DNA of 64,000 nucleotides from Actinomadura citrea (GCF_013409045.1 NZ_JACCBT010000001.1:7728669-7792668); one strand, 5' to 3'; shown: positions 7,085 to 16,118, counted from the stretch's first letter. Program-made: numbers and translations. Notes: a model not told the origin generated them from the letters alone.

Positions 7085-8266
7085 CTACGCCCGGGCCTGG
7101 TGGGATGTTCTCCGCGATCCGGGCGGTGGTCGAAGAGGGGGCTTGGTGGGGCTTCTGTGGATTACGAGGAGTGCTCTGTCGTCCGCCAGCCTGCCTTTTG
7201 CGTAGTCCTTCAGCTCATCATGGACGGTCGGTGCGATCTCCTCGGGAGGCAGGTGCTTCCAGGCGGCCAGGCGCTCTGCCAGTGGGAAGAAGGCGCCGGA
7301 CGGGTTCCGGGTTTCGGTGACGCCGTCAGTGCACAGGAGGAGTGTGGAATCGCCTGGGAAGTCGAAGGCTGCGACGGTCCGTGGCTCGGGGCTGAGGGAG
7401 GCCAGGCCGAGTGGTAGGGATGCCTCTCCCAGGGGTACCTGGCCGGCTTCTTGCTCGGTCAGCAGGTAGGGCGGAATGTGGCCGCAGTTGATGGCCTGGG
7501 CCTTCGTTTCCGAGCCGATGTCGAGGATGAGCGCCGTGACGAAGCGTTGTTCCTCGCCTGCTTGGGCGGCGAAGGAGTTGTGCCGCCGCACCGAGTTCTC
7601 CAGGGCCTCGACGACGGCGCTGAGCGTGAGCTCGGCCAGGGCCGCTTCACGGAACGAGTTGAGCACCGCGAAGGCGGCGCTGATGGCGGGCAGGCCCTTG
7701 CCCTGGACGTCGGCGATGAGGACGCGGCTGCCGAACGGTGTCGGCAGGGCCTCGTAGACGTCGCCGCCGACCATGCTGTCCTCCTCGACCGGCTCGTACA
7801 GGCCGTGGACGACCAGTTCGTCGGTTTCGAGGGGGAACGGGCGCAGGATCTGGCGCTGCAGGGCGGCGGCCGCGGAACGGAGCCGGCTGATCTCCCTTTC
7901 CTGGCGGACGCGCCGGACCGCCTGGATGACGCTCAGGCCGTCGAGCACGAGGGCGAAAGCGATCACGCTCGTGTTGGCCGCCAGGGTGGGGAGGGGGCTG
8001 CGGATCAGTGAGCCGGCGATGACCAGGACCGTCCACACGGAGGCGACCGCGGTCTGCCGAACGGTCCCGCGGCCGGCGATCAAGGTGGGCAGGAAGACCA
8101 GGAACGGGGCCAGGCCGGTCTCCCTGTCGAGCGCGATGCCGGTGACCGCGAGGGCGGCCGTGATCCCCACCAGCCATCCCGCCAGGACTCGCCAGGTGAG
8201 GCCGCCCCGTCTCGTGACGGTGTTCCGACCGTCCGGATCCTCCGAGATGTGCATCCCCTGCCCCAC
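7085..8266 (-). CDS. SpoIIE/PP2C-type membrane serine phosphatase
   Basis: The protein has 393 residues. Residues about 24-115 contain three to four membrane helices (WRVLAGWLVGITAALAVTGI, TAVASVWTVLVIAGS, ANTSVIAFALVLDGL). A coiled linker (RQEREISRLRSAAAALQRQI) leads to a PPM/SpoIIE domain. Its metal-site motifs are present: MVGGDVYEA, IADVQGKGLPA, NCGHIPPYLL, LLLCTDGVTETRN and a final LADDRALLVI. Such proteins dephosphorylate anti-sigma-factor antagonists in actinomycete stress or developmental switches. No anti-sigma kinase or antagonist lies beside it, so the partner is unknown. The start is GTG; an internal ATG at 8254 is an alternative. Confidence 0.85.
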   Translation of the reverse strand: MGQGMHISEDPDGRNTVTRRGGLTWRVLAGWLVGITAALAVTGIALDRETGLAPFLVFLPTLIAGRGTVRQTAVASVWTVLVIAGSLIRSPLPTLAANTSVIAFALVLDGLSVIQAVRRVRQEREISRLRSAAAALQRQILRPFPLETDELVVHGLYEPVEEDSMVGGDVYEALPTPFGSRVLIADVQGKGLPAISAAFAVLNSFREAALAELTLSAVVEALENSVRRHNSFAAQAGEEQRFVTALILDIGSETKAQAINCGHIPPYLLTEQEAGQVPLGEASLPLGLASLSPEPRTVAAFDFPGDSTLLLCTDGVTETRNPSGAFFPLAERLAAWKHLPPEEIAPTVHDELKDYAKGRLADDRALLVIHRSPTKPPLRPPPGSRRTSHQARA

Positions 8267-8418
8267 CGAGAGCCGCCCCTGACGTGATCATTAGAACACG
8301 CAGCGTGAGCTTCTCCGGATGGGATGGGGGCCCGTGGCCAAGGGACGGGAGCGGGGCCTCGTTCGATGTGCGGCGGTCCGGCGTCGCGCCGCGGTGGCGA
8401 CGCCGGACCGGCGCGTGG

Positions 8419-8832
8419 TCACTCCGCGTAGGGCTGGTCGGTTCCCTGGGCGCTGTAGCCGAGGCTCCAGATGTAGCCGTCCGGGTCGGCGAAGGTGCCG
8501 CCGTACCCGCCCCACGGCAGGGCGCCGGCGGGCTTGAGGATCGTGGCGCCGGCCTTCTCGGCCTCCGCCATGACCTCGTCGACCCGCGCCTCGCTGCGGA
8601 CGACGTAGGTGAGCACCAGCCCGCTGAAGCCGCTGCCGTCCGGGCTCGTGCCCACCTGGTCGGCGAGACCTTCGCGGCCGTAGAAGCCGACGGGCGAGGC
8701 TCCGTCCGATTCGAAGAACACCGAGATGCCGTAGTCATTCTGGATCTTCCAGCCGAGCCCCTCGGTGTAGAACCGCTTGGCCCGGTCCATGTCCCGGACG
8801 CCCAGCAGGATCGAGCTCACGTGCGCCTTCAT
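8419..8832 (-). CDS. VOC-superfamily (glyoxalase-like) protein
   Basis: The 137 residues begin MKAHVSSILLGVRDMDRAKRF, the first βαβββ unit of a vicinal oxygen chelate fold. The second unit contains VDEVMAEAEKAGATILKPA and ends GGTFADPDGYIWSLGYSAQG, where the usual D-P-x-G-x-x-W/x motif is clear. The start is an ATG behind AAGGGGAC. Family members range from glyoxalases to antibiotic-resistance binders, and the substrate cannot be told. It is probably expressed alone, because more than 150 bp separates it from its neighbours. Confidence 0.8.
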   Translation of the reverse strand: MKAHVSSILLGVRDMDRAKRFYTEGLGWKIQNDYGISVFFESDGASPVGFYGREGLADQVGTSPDGSGFSGLVLTYVVRSEARVDEVMAEAEKAGATILKPAGALPWGGYGGTFADPDGYIWSLGYSAQGTDQPYAE

Positions 8833-9001
8833 GTCTTGTCCCCTTGTGTGCGTGGTGGGTGCCGCCCGAACCGGCGACCGGTTCGGGCGGGCACCTCGGC
8901 GTGGGTGAGCCGGTCGGCCCCCTGCTTCCGCCTTGTGAGGATCACGCTACGTAGGGACCGGGGGCGGGCACTTCTCGATTCCTGATCGATCCCTGCGCGG
9001 T

Positions 9002-11296
9002 TCAGGAGGAGTGGAGGTCCAGGGCCGCGCGGATTATCGAGTCCGTGTCTATGCCGTGGTGGCGGTGCACGTCTTCTATGGAGCCGGACTGGCCGAAGGC
9101 GGTGACACCCAGGGTCGTGCAGGGGACGTTGTTCACGCCGGCCAGGAAGGCCAGGGTGTGGGGGTGCCCGTCCAGGACGGTGACCAGCGGGGTGGCGCGG
9201 GAGGCGGGGAACGCCTGGTCCAGGATCCAGTTCGGGGCGTCGTCCTGGCCCTGGCGGGAGCGGAGGGCCTGGAAGAGCAGGCCGGGGCTGGTCACGCAGA
9301 CCACGTCCGCGCCGACGCCCGCCTGCTCCAGGCGGTCGGCGGCGGCCAGGGCCTCGGGGACGAGGGCGCCCATCGCCGCGATGGTCACGGCGGGTCGGGC
9401 GGAGCGGCGCAGCGGGTAGGCACCGGCGATCACCTGGCGGCGGCGGCGTTCGCGGGACGCCGGGTCGGCCGGGACCGCGGCGAGGGTCTGGTCGACCGGG
9501 CGGGTCGACAGGCGCAGGTAGGCGGAGCCGCCGTCGGGGCGGCCCAGGCGGGCCATGCTCGCGAGCAGCGTCCATTCGGTGTCGAGGACGAACGCGGGCT
9601 CGTAGGCGACGCAGCCCGGCTGCTCCACGCCGATCGACGGGGTGACGATGGACTGGTGGGCGCCGCCCTCGGGGGCCAGCGTGACCCCGGACGGGGTGCC
9701 GATCAGGATCGACTGGCCGCCCGCGTAGATGCCGAACGACCAGGGTTCGAGCGCGCGGCCGACGAACGGGTCGTACAGGACGCCGATGGGGAGCAGAGGA
9801 CGGTTCCAGCGGCTCCAGGTGGCGCCGAGTTCGCCGAGGAGGCCGACCAGGTTGGTCTCGGCGATGCCGAGCTCGATGTGCTGGCCCGCGGGGCCTTCCC
9901 GCCAGTGCAGGATCGTCTCGCCGTCGTCGGCGAACCAGTCGCGGCGTTCGGAGGTCGACCAGACGCCGACCTTGTTCACCCAGCCGCCGAGGTTGGTGCT
10001 GGAGCTGACGTCCGGGCTCACGGTGACGACGCGGGCGGCGGCGTCGGGGGCCTCGCGGGTGAGGTCGAGGAGCAGGCGGCCGAGGGCTGCCTGGGTGGTG
10101 GCGGTGCCCTTGGGGGTGCGGCCGATGTCGTCCGGCACCGGGGGCGGTGCCTGCGGCGCGGCGGGGGGCCGGCGCAGCCGCGTCGCGGTGTCGGCGCACA
10201 GGCGGGCGGCCGCCGATCCGTCCTCGAAACGGGCCCAGGGGGCGTCCGGGTCGGCGCCCAGGCGGGGCGCGAGCTCGGCGATCTGGTCGGCGGTGAGGAG
10301 CGAGGAGTGGTTCTGCGGGTGGCCCTCGCTGGGCAGGCCGCGGCCCTTGACCGTGTACGCGAAGATCACGGTCGGCCGGGTGTCGTCGATGGCGTCGAAC
10401 GCCTCCGCCAGGGTGCCGAGGTCGTGGCCGCCCAGGTTGCGGAGGGCCGCGAGGAGCGTGGCGTCGTCGAGTTCCGCGATCAGGCGGGCGACGGGCTCGC
10501 TGCCGCCGGGGAGGCGGTCGCGGAGTTCGCCGGCGTCGCAGCGCAGCAGGCGCTGGTACTCCGGGTTGGGCATCGCGTCGATGCGGGCGCGCAGGTCCTC
10601 GCCGCCGGGGCGGTCGAACAGCTCGGTGAGCAGCCGGCCGTACTTCAGCGTCAGCACCTGCCAGCCGGCGGCGGCGAACATGCCCTTCAGCCGGTGCGCG
10701 GCCAGGTACGGGACGACGCGGTCGAGGGACTGCCGGTTGAGGTCGACGATCCACACGATCTCGCCCAGCTCGGCCACGCCCGGGTCGAGGATCGCCTCCC
10801 AGACGGCGCCCTCGTCCAGTTCCGCGTCGCCGACCAGGGAGTACTGCCGGCCCGCGGGCGCCCCTTCCACGTACCGGCGGGCGACCGCGCCCCAGATCGG
10901 CGCGGTGGCCCCGATGCCCACCGATCCGGTGGAGTAGTCGACGGGGTCGGGGTCCTTGGTCCGGCTCGGGTAGCTCTGCAGCCCGCCGAACTCGCGCAGG
11001 GTCGTCAGGTACCGCTCGTCCAGCTCGCCGAGCAGGTAGTTGATCGCGTGCAGGACGGGGGAGGCGTGCGGCTTGACCGAGACGCGGTCCTGCGGCCCGA
11101 GGTGGCGGAACCACAGCGCCGTCATGATGGACGCGATCGACGCCGAGGACGCCTGGTGGCCGCCCACCTTCAGCCCGGACGGGTTGGGCCGGACGCGGTT
11201 GGCGTGGTGCACGATGGCCGTGGACAGCCACAGCACCCGCCGCTCGACCTCCTCCAGCACCCCGGAGTGCGTGGCCGTCGCCACCGGATCATTCAT
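9002..11296 (-). CDS. Transketolase/pyruvate dehydrogenase E1 (AceE)-like TPP enzyme
   Basis: The protein has 764 residues and starts at ATG behind AAAGGAGCC. The N-terminal TPP domain shows GGHQASSASIASIMTALWF, a HASP motif and the diphosphate/Mg motif GDAELDEG followed by N in WIVDLNRQSLD. The pyrimidine domain has LGIAETNLVGLLGELG with the conserved Glu. The C-terminal transketolase-like domain follows. The arrangement is that of homodimeric E1 (AceE-like), but shorter than the roughly 890-residue E. coli enzyme. It lacks an adjacent E2/E3, so 2-oxoacid dehydrogenase function is uncertain. A decayed aldehyde dehydrogenase gene lies 16 bp upstream on the same strand, hinting at a former two-gene aldehyde/keto-acid operon. 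Confidence 0.8.
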   Translation of the reverse strand: MNDPVATATHSGVLEEVERRVLWLSTAIVHHANRVRPNPSGLKVGGHQASSASIASIMTALWFRHLGPQDRVSVKPHASPVLHAINYLLGELDERYLTTLREFGGLQSYPSRTKDPDPVDYSTGSVGIGATAPIWGAVARRYVEGAPAGRQYSLVGDAELDEGAVWEAILDPGVAELGEIVWIVDLNRQSLDRVVPYLAAHRLKGMFAAAGWQVLTLKYGRLLTELFDRPGGEDLRARIDAMPNPEYQRLLRCDAGELRDRLPGGSEPVARLIAELDDATLLAALRNLGGHDLGTLAEAFDAIDDTRPTVIFAYTVKGRGLPSEGHPQNHSSLLTADQIAELAPRLGADPDAPWARFEDGSAAARLCADTATRLRRPPAAPQAPPPVPDDIGRTPKGTATTQAALGRLLLDLTREAPDAAARVVTVSPDVSSSTNLGGWVNKVGVWSTSERRDWFADDGETILHWREGPAGQHIELGIAETNLVGLLGELGATWSRWNRPLLPIGVLYDPFVGRALEPWSFGIYAGGQSILIGTPSGVTLAPEGGAHQSIVTPSIGVEQPGCVAYEPAFVLDTEWTLLASMARLGRPDGGSAYLRLSTRPVDQTLAAVPADPASRERRRRQVIAGAYPLRRSARPAVTIAAMGALVPEALAAADRLEQAGVGADVVCVTSPGLLFQALRSRQGQDDAPNWILDQAFPASRATPLVTVLDGHPHTLAFLAGVNNVPCTTLGVTAFGQSGSIEDVHRHHGIDTDSIIRAALDLHSS

Positions 11297-11312
11297 CGTC
11301 GGCTCCTTTGCC

Positions 11313-11620
11313 TCAGCGCCAGGACGGGGTCGGGCCGACGGAGATCGACGGGATCTCCGTGACGGCCTCCGCGAATGAAGCGGCCTCCCAGCCGGCCGTG
11401 ACCGCTGACGGTGCCCGGCGCTCCGCCGAACGGCGGATGCGGCTACCGGTGGTCGACGGTGACCTGCCCCGCGCGGAGCCGGCCGGCCACCGCCAGGGTA
11501 CGGTCCAGATCGCGCCCGAAGACCGCCGAGGTCAGCCCGTACGGGGCGCGGTTCACGGCGCGGAGGATCGCCTCGGCGTCGTCAGCGACCCGCAGCACCG
11601 GCCAAGCCCTCGTCGGACGC
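11313..11620 (-). pseudogene. Aldehyde dehydrogenase 3' remnant, frameshifted
   Basis: One minus-strand frame reads PVLRVADDAEAILRAVN, then APYGLTSAVFGRDLDRTLAV and RLRAGQVTVDHR, followed by a stop. This is the conserved C-terminal third of ALDHs (NxxxYGLxxxVxxxDxxRAxxVAxxLxxGxVxVN). After the stop another frame continues HPPFGGAPG and a third ends FAEAVTEIPSISVGPTPSWR, the usual ALDH tail. The catalytic Cys and nucleotide-binding domains are missing. It is therefore a 5'-deleted gene with at least one frameshift, same-strand and just upstream of the TPP enzyme. Confidence 0.7.
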
Positions 11621-11708
11621 CCCGGCGTGCGGGTCCTGGGCCCGGCGCATCAGCCTGATGCTCGGGGGCGCTCATACCGCCGCGACCCGAACCCTGCTGA
11701 AGGGGCTG

Positions 11709-13313
11709 TTACCGGGTGTTCTCACTACCCGATGCCGTCGTGGCGAGGTTCAGGGAGGTGCGCACGGCGGCGGGCAGGTCGCTCAGCCGGTGGAGCGGGA
11801 GTTCCAGCAATGTGACGTCTCGCGCCCAGGGAGCGGCGTCGGCCACGACCGTGCGGGCCTGGCGCTTGGTCAGGCCGGTGTGCGCGTCGATCAGGGCGTC
11901 GCGCCAGACGTTGGCGACCTTCCCGTGCGCCCGGTCCATGATGGCGCGCACGATCCGCTGCGCCTGGTCGGCCGTGTCGGACGAGGTGCGCGCCGCCTCC
12001 ACGGTCGAGCCGCGCCGGGTCAGCTCGTACACGCCCGCCAGTGCCGCGGCCTCGTCCGCGAGGTCGCCGGGAGGCTCGGCCAGGAACACCCGCACGTGCT
12101 CGGCGCGGGTGGCCAGTAGCACGCGGACCAGGGCGCCCTCCAGCCCCGGGGGCAGCGCGACGGCCGCGTGACGCACCCGCGCGGCGTACGGTTTGGCCAG
12201 CCAGGTCGTCAGCCGCACCCGCGGCACCTGTGGGAGCACCTGCTTGGGCCAGTCCCCGACCAGGACGTCCGGGCGCAGATCGGCGACGTCGTCAGGCGAC
12301 GCCTGCACCCCGGTCCGGGCTTCGACGGCCTGGGGCCCCTGGGTGTAGATGGCGGTGGCGAACCGGTCGGCGCGGGCGGCGGCGGCCGGCAGGCTCTTTC
12401 CGGTCGGCCGCAGGAGGTACAGGTCGGCGCGCGAACCGATCGCCTCCGCACCGAAATAGGCGTTGAAGTCCGGGTAGACGGCCTCGCTCACGAGGTTCAG
12501 TTCCTGCAGCGCCTGCTGGACCTTCAGCGCGAGCATCGGCGTGCGGTCGCTCGCCCCGTAGGCCAGCAGGACCCGGCCCCGCCCCTGGTCACGTAGCCCC
12601 TGCACCGCCCGGGCCACGAACAGTCCGACGCCCTCCGGCGTGTACGGGGGGTCGGTCACCGCCAGATCCGCGTACTCGACGGCGGACGGGGGCAGCCCCA
12701 GCCTCAGATCCGCCCAGCGGGTGCGCACGTCCGCCCCCAGTTCGGCGGCGCACGCGTCGATGTAGGCCAGGATCCGCTCGTCGACGTCCACGACGGTGGT
12801 CTGCACGCCCGGATGGACCAGCCCGACGGCCAGCGAGGTCAGATCGTGGTCTCCCACGCACAGCAGGCGCGTGCCCGGCAGCCAGAACCGCGCCCCCAGG
12901 AGCAGCGCCCGCCGGACCACCGTCTCCGGCGTGGCCGACACGTGGTCCAGGACGTGCCGCGCCCGCGGCGCCCGCTCGATCAGCCCGGCCACACGCTCCA
13001 CCACGGCGGCGTACTCGGGCAGCAGGTGCCCCACCGGGTCGGCCGGGTCGAGCGGACGGTACCCGGTGCGCAGCGACTCGGCGATCTCGCCGCCCTGCTC
13101 CGGGGTGAGGCGGAACCGGTCGCCGCCGGCGTGCTCCAGCGAGAGCCCGGCCAGCAGCGACTCCACCGAACGCCGCGGCGCGCCCGTCTCCCGGACCAGC
13201 TCGCCCAGCGTCCGCCAGCGCCGGTCCGCCAGCAGGCTCAGCGCGGTATGGATCCGCCGGGGATCCATGTCCGCCGCGACCGGCGGCCCGATCGGCACTC
13301 CCCCATCAGCCAC
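11709..13313 (-). CDS. BpsA-like bis-aminopropylspermidine synthase family protein
   Basis: The protein has 534 residues and a GTG start (a later ATG at 13268 is possible). Residues about 15-75 form a winged-helix domain (LADRRWRTLGELVRETGAP). A Rossmann aminopropyltransferase/methyltransferase core follows, with LLCVGDHDLTSLAVGL, VVDVDERILAYI and TDPPYTPEGV. These match the GD-x-D-L-T-S, VxDxD and DPPxTxxG motifs of N4-bis(aminopropyl)spermidine synthase (BpsA, formerly DUF43). The C-terminal 200 residues are an extra domain not present in the thermophile enzymes. The family transfers aminopropyl groups from decarboxylated SAM to make branched polyamines. That this protein does so here is inference, since no speD or speE is near. 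Confidence 0.65.
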   Translation of the reverse strand: MADGGVPIGPPVAADMDPRRIHTALSLLADRRWRTLGELVRETGAPRRSVESLLAGLSLEHAGGDRFRLTPEQGGEIAESLRTGYRPLDPADPVGHLLPEYAAVVERVAGLIERAPRARHVLDHVSATPETVVRRALLLGARFWLPGTRLLCVGDHDLTSLAVGLVHPGVQTTVVDVDERILAYIDACAAELGADVRTRWADLRLGLPPSAVEYADLAVTDPPYTPEGVGLFVARAVQGLRDQGRGRVLLAYGASDRTPMLALKVQQALQELNLVSEAVYPDFNAYFGAEAIGSRADLYLLRPTGKSLPAAAARADRFATAIYTQGPQAVEARTGVQASPDDVADLRPDVLVGDWPKQVLPQVPRVRLTTWLAKPYAARVRHAAVALPPGLEGALVRVLLATRAEHVRVFLAEPPGDLADEAAALAGVYELTRRGSTVEAARTSSDTADQAQRIVRAIMDRAHGKVANVWRDALIDAHTGLTKRQARTVVADAAPWARDVTLLELPLHRLSDLPAAVRTSLNLATTASGSENTR

Positions 13314-13425
13314 CCGCGAATGCTACCGGCGCACGGGCTCCCGCAATTCCCGCCGTGACGCCACCGCGGAATCTCACGGCCACCTCTGGTCACGTTCAGC
13401 GCTTCTGTCGATACTTTGAGTAGCG

Positions 13426-13431
13426 TAACCT
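13426..13431 (+). promoter_or_regulatory. -10 element TAACCT for leaderless MetE-like gene
   Basis: TAACCT lies six bases before the ATG at 13438, with no Shine-Dalgarno sequence. This is the TANNNT-N6-ATG pattern typical of leaderless actinobacterial transcripts. Confidence 0.5.
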
Positions 13432-13437
13432 CGGCGT

Positions 13438-14475
13438 ATGTCCCTCCCCACTGAGCCCATTGGCAGCATCCCGCGTCCCCAGGAACTGCTCGCCGCCTCA
13501 CCGACCGAGCTGTCCGCCGCCCAGGAGCGCGCCGTGCGCGACACCCTCCGCCGGCTGGAGGAGCTCGGCTCTCCGGTGGTGACCGACGGCGAGCAGTCCA
13601 AGCCGAGCTTCGCCACCTACCCGATCGCGGGTCTGGCGGACCTGGCCCCCGACGGCGCGGTCATCCCGTTCGCCGACGGACACCAGCGGCAGCTGCCGCG
13701 GCTGACGGCGGGCCCGTTCCGCTACACCGGCCACGCCGTGGACTACCTGCGGGCCGCCCAGCGCCACGCGACCGCGCCGGTCAAGCAGGCCGTGATCGCG
13801 CCCTCGGCGCTGAGTCTGCTGTACCCGGCCGACGGCATCGACGGCTACCCGCGCGAGATGTTCCTGGACGACCTCGTCAACGAGGCCGAGGCCGACATCC
13901 GCTCCTGCCTGGACGCGGGCGCCCACGTGGTGCAGCTCGACTTCACCGAGGGGCGCCTGTCGCTCAAGCTCGACCCCAGCGGCGGCGTTCTGGACGCCTT
14001 CATCGCGCTCAACAACCGGGTCCTGGAGCGCTTCTCCGCCGACGAGCGCGCCCGGATCGGCGTGCACGTCTGCCCGGGCGGCGACCTCGACTCCACGCAC
14101 AGCCTCGACGTCGACTACGCGGGGCTGCTGCCCAAGCTCTTCCAGCTCAAGGCCGGCGCCTTCTACCTCCAGCTGGCCAGCGAACCCGACCCCGACCGGA
14201 TCCTGGCCATCGTGGCCGACCACCTGCCCGCGGACGCCCGCGTGTTCGTCGGCGTCGTCGACCCCATCGACCCCCGCGTCGAGACGCCCGAGCAGATCCG
14301 CGACCGCGTCCTCGCCGCCGCCCGCCACCTGCCCGTCGACCGCCTCGGCACCTGCGACGACTGCGGCTTCTCCCCGTTCGCCGACGACACCTCCACGTCC
14401 CGCGACACGGCCTTCGCGAAGATCGCCGCCCGCGTGGAGGGCACCGCTCTGGCCGCCGCCCAGCTGGGCCTCTGA
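13438..14475 (+). CDS. MetE-like cobalamin-independent methionine synthase family protein
   Basis: The 345 residues correspond to the C-terminal catalytic (UROD/MetE-like) barrel alone, starting TEPIGSIPRPQELL. Zinc-ligand motifs are in place: VHVCPGGD (His-x-Cys) and DDCGFSPF (the distal Cys). QLDFTEGR carries the acidic residue of the substrate pocket. Short MetE homologues lack the N-terminal folate-binding half of full MetE and usually act with other methyl donors or in secondary metabolism. The exact reaction cannot be told. It is divergent from the BpsA-like gene and probably leaderless. A strong hairpin (14542-14581) separates it from the convergent exporter gene. Confidence 0.8.
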   Translation: MSLPTEPIGSIPRPQELLAASPTELSAAQERAVRDTLRRLEELGSPVVTDGEQSKPSFATYPIAGLADLAPDGAVIPFADGHQRQLPRLTAGPFRYTGHAVDYLRAAQRHATAPVKQAVIAPSALSLLYPADGIDGYPREMFLDDLVNEAEADIRSCLDAGAHVVQLDFTEGRLSLKLDPSGGVLDAFIALNNRVLERFSADERARIGVHVCPGGDLDSTHSLDVDYAGLLPKLFQLKAGAFYLQLASEPDPDRILAIVADHLPADARVFVGVVDPIDPRVETPEQIRDRVLAAARHLPVDRLGTCDDCGFSPFADDTSTSRDTAFAKIAARVEGTALAAAQLGL

Positions 14476-14541
14476 CCCGCCACCCGTTTCCAGGACCGCT
14501 CCCGTGCCTTCAGGACCGGCGGCACGCCTGCGGCGGACCGG

Positions 14542-14581
14542 CTTCCCCTGGGCGCCCTCTCGAAGGTGCGCTCAGGGGAAG
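14542..14581. terminator. Bidirectional terminator hairpin
   Basis: CTTCCCCTG (14542-14550) pairs with CAGGGGAAG (14573-14581), and the inner GCGC segments extend the stem. It lies between convergent genes ending at 14475 and 14591. Confidence 0.6.
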
Positions 14582-14590
14582 GGACGGCGC

Positions 14591-16066
14591 TCATCGGGAG
14601 CTGTGCTCGGTGGTCGTGTCCGACGGCGCCGGGGTGCGGATGAGGAGCATCACCAGGACGGCCACGGTCGTCAGGGCCAGCGCCGAGACGGTCGCCGCGG
14701 TGGTGTAGCCGTGCACGAGGGCGCTCACGCGTGAGCCGTCGGGGCCGTGTTCGCGCAGGTACCCCGCCGTCGCGCCGATCGCGACGGTGTTGACGACGGC
14801 GGTCCCGATCGACCCGCCCATCTGGGACGCGGCGTTGACGACGGCGGCGGCGACCCCGGCCTCGCGCGGGGAGACGCCCGCGGTCGCCAGTGAGAACGCC
14901 GGCGGGAAGGCGGCGCCCATGCCGATCCCGAGCAGGACCTCGACCGGGACGACGGCGGTGGCGTAGCCGCTGCCCGCGTCGAGCCGGGTGAGGACGGCCA
15001 GCCCGGCCGCGGCGATGAGCAGGCCGCCGGCGATCAGCAGCCGGGCGGGCACGCGCCCGGTGAGCCGGGCGCCGACCAGGTAGCCGCTCGCGGAGTTCGC
15101 GACGGCCATCGGCAGGAACGCCAGCCCGGTGCGCATCGGGGAGAAGTGCGCGACCACCTGGAGGTAGTAGGTGAGCGTGAGGAAGACCCCGAAGGCGCCG
15201 ACGACCGCGGTGGCCACCGCGACGTAGGCGCCGGCCCGGTTGCGGTCGGCGAGGATCCGCAGCGGCAGCAGCGGCGCGCCGTGCGTGGCCTGGCGCACGA
15301 CGAACAGGGCGAGGGCCAGGGCGCCGATTCCCATCGGCGCGGTGGTCTGCCACGCGTCCCAGCCGTGCGGGGCGGCCTCGCCCGCACCGTACACGACGGC
15401 GGCCAGGCCGCCGGTGACGAGGACGGCGGAGATCCAGTCGAGGCGCGACCCGGGGAAGCTCGGCGGCGCCGGAAGGACGATGCGTCCCGCCACCGACGCG
15501 GCCGCGGCGATCGCGACGTTGACGTAGAGGCACCAGCGCCAGTCGGCGTACTGGGTCAGCCCGCCGCCGAGCAGCAGCCCGGCCGCCGCGCCGCTGCTCG
15601 CCACGGCGCCGTACACGCCGAACGCCTTCGCGCGCTCCTTGGGTTCGGTGAACGTCACCGCCAGCAGGGACAGGGCGGTGGGCGCGAGCAGCGCGGCGAA
15701 CGCCCCCTGCAAGGCGCGCCCGACCACGAGGACCTCGAAGCCGGGCGCGGCTCCGGCGATCATCGAGGCGATCGCGAACCCCGCCAGCCCGGCCAGGAAG
15801 CTGCGGCGCCGCCCGACCAGGTCGGCGATCCGGCCGCCGAGCAGGAGCAGCCCGGCGAAGGGCAGGGTGTAGGCGGTGATCACCCACTGCCGGTCGGCGT
15901 CGCCGAAGCCGAGCGCGTGCTGGGCCGTCGGCAGCGCGATGTTCACGATCGTGGCGTCGAGGGCGATCATCAGCTGCGCGACGGCGATCACGACCAGCGC
16001 CGCCCAGCGCCGGTTCGGGGCGCCCGCGGACGGGCCGGACGCGGTCCGCGCCGTGATGGCGGTCAT
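14591..16066 (-). CDS. DHA2-family MFS drug exporter (EmrB/QacA type)
   Basis: The protein has 491 residues when started at the ATG behind GGGAGGTGGG. A GTG three codons earlier overlaps that ribosome site and is unlikely. About 14 hydrophobic helices are present. TM1 carries LDATIVNIALPTAQ (motif D1 of the 14-TM DHA2 family), the TM2-3 loop GGRIADLVGRRR (motif A), and TM5 a glycine-rich motif C region (GAVASSGAAAGLLLGGGL). The family exports cationic drugs and natural products by proton antiport. The promoter carries an operator over its -10 (16098-16118), so expression is presumably inducible. No regulator gene is adjacent. Confidence 0.9.
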   Translation of the reverse strand: MTAITARTASGPSAGAPNRRWAALVVIAVAQLMIALDATIVNIALPTAQHALGFGDADRQWVITAYTLPFAGLLLLGGRIADLVGRRRSFLAGLAGFAIASMIAGAAPGFEVLVVGRALQGAFAALLAPTALSLLAVTFTEPKERAKAFGVYGAVASSGAAAGLLLGGGLTQYADWRWCLYVNVAIAAAASVAGRIVLPAPPSFPGSRLDWISAVLVTGGLAAVVYGAGEAAPHGWDAWQTTAPMGIGALALALFVVRQATHGAPLLPLRILADRNRAGAYVAVATAVVGAFGVFLTLTYYLQVVAHFSPMRTGLAFLPMAVANSASGYLVGARLTGRVPARLLIAGGLLIAAAGLAVLTRLDAGSGYATAVVPVEVLLGIGMGAAFPPAFSLATAGVSPREAGVAAAVVNAASQMGGSIGTAVVNTVAIGATAGYLREHGPDGSRVSALVHGYTTAATVSALALTTVAVLVMLLIRTPAPSDTTTEHSSR

Positions 16067-16097
16067 GGAACCCACCTCCCATTAAACGAAGGATCTT

Positions 16098-16118
16098 CCT
16101 CCAGATAGTAACTGGAGG
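16098..16118 (-). promoter_or_regulatory. Operator and -10 element of the MFS exporter gene
   Basis: CCTCCAG (16098-16104) and CTGGAGG (16112-16118) form a perfect inverted repeat with a 7-bp centre. On the minus strand that centre contains TACTAT, a good -10 hexamer for the exporter. A TetR- or MarR-like repressor binding here would block RNA polymerase directly. Confidence 0.6.

Noticed and set aside
8829..11231. Long minus-strand frame of about 800 codons overlapping the AceE-like gene
   Set aside because: It is the shifted frame of the TPP enzyme gene: Arg/Pro/Gly-rich, with no domains. The 9002-11296 frame carries all motifs.
14163..16082. Long minus-strand frame through the exporter and the MetE-like gene
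   Set aside because: Shifted frame of the exporter and antisense to the MetE-like gene; no membrane helices in the translation.
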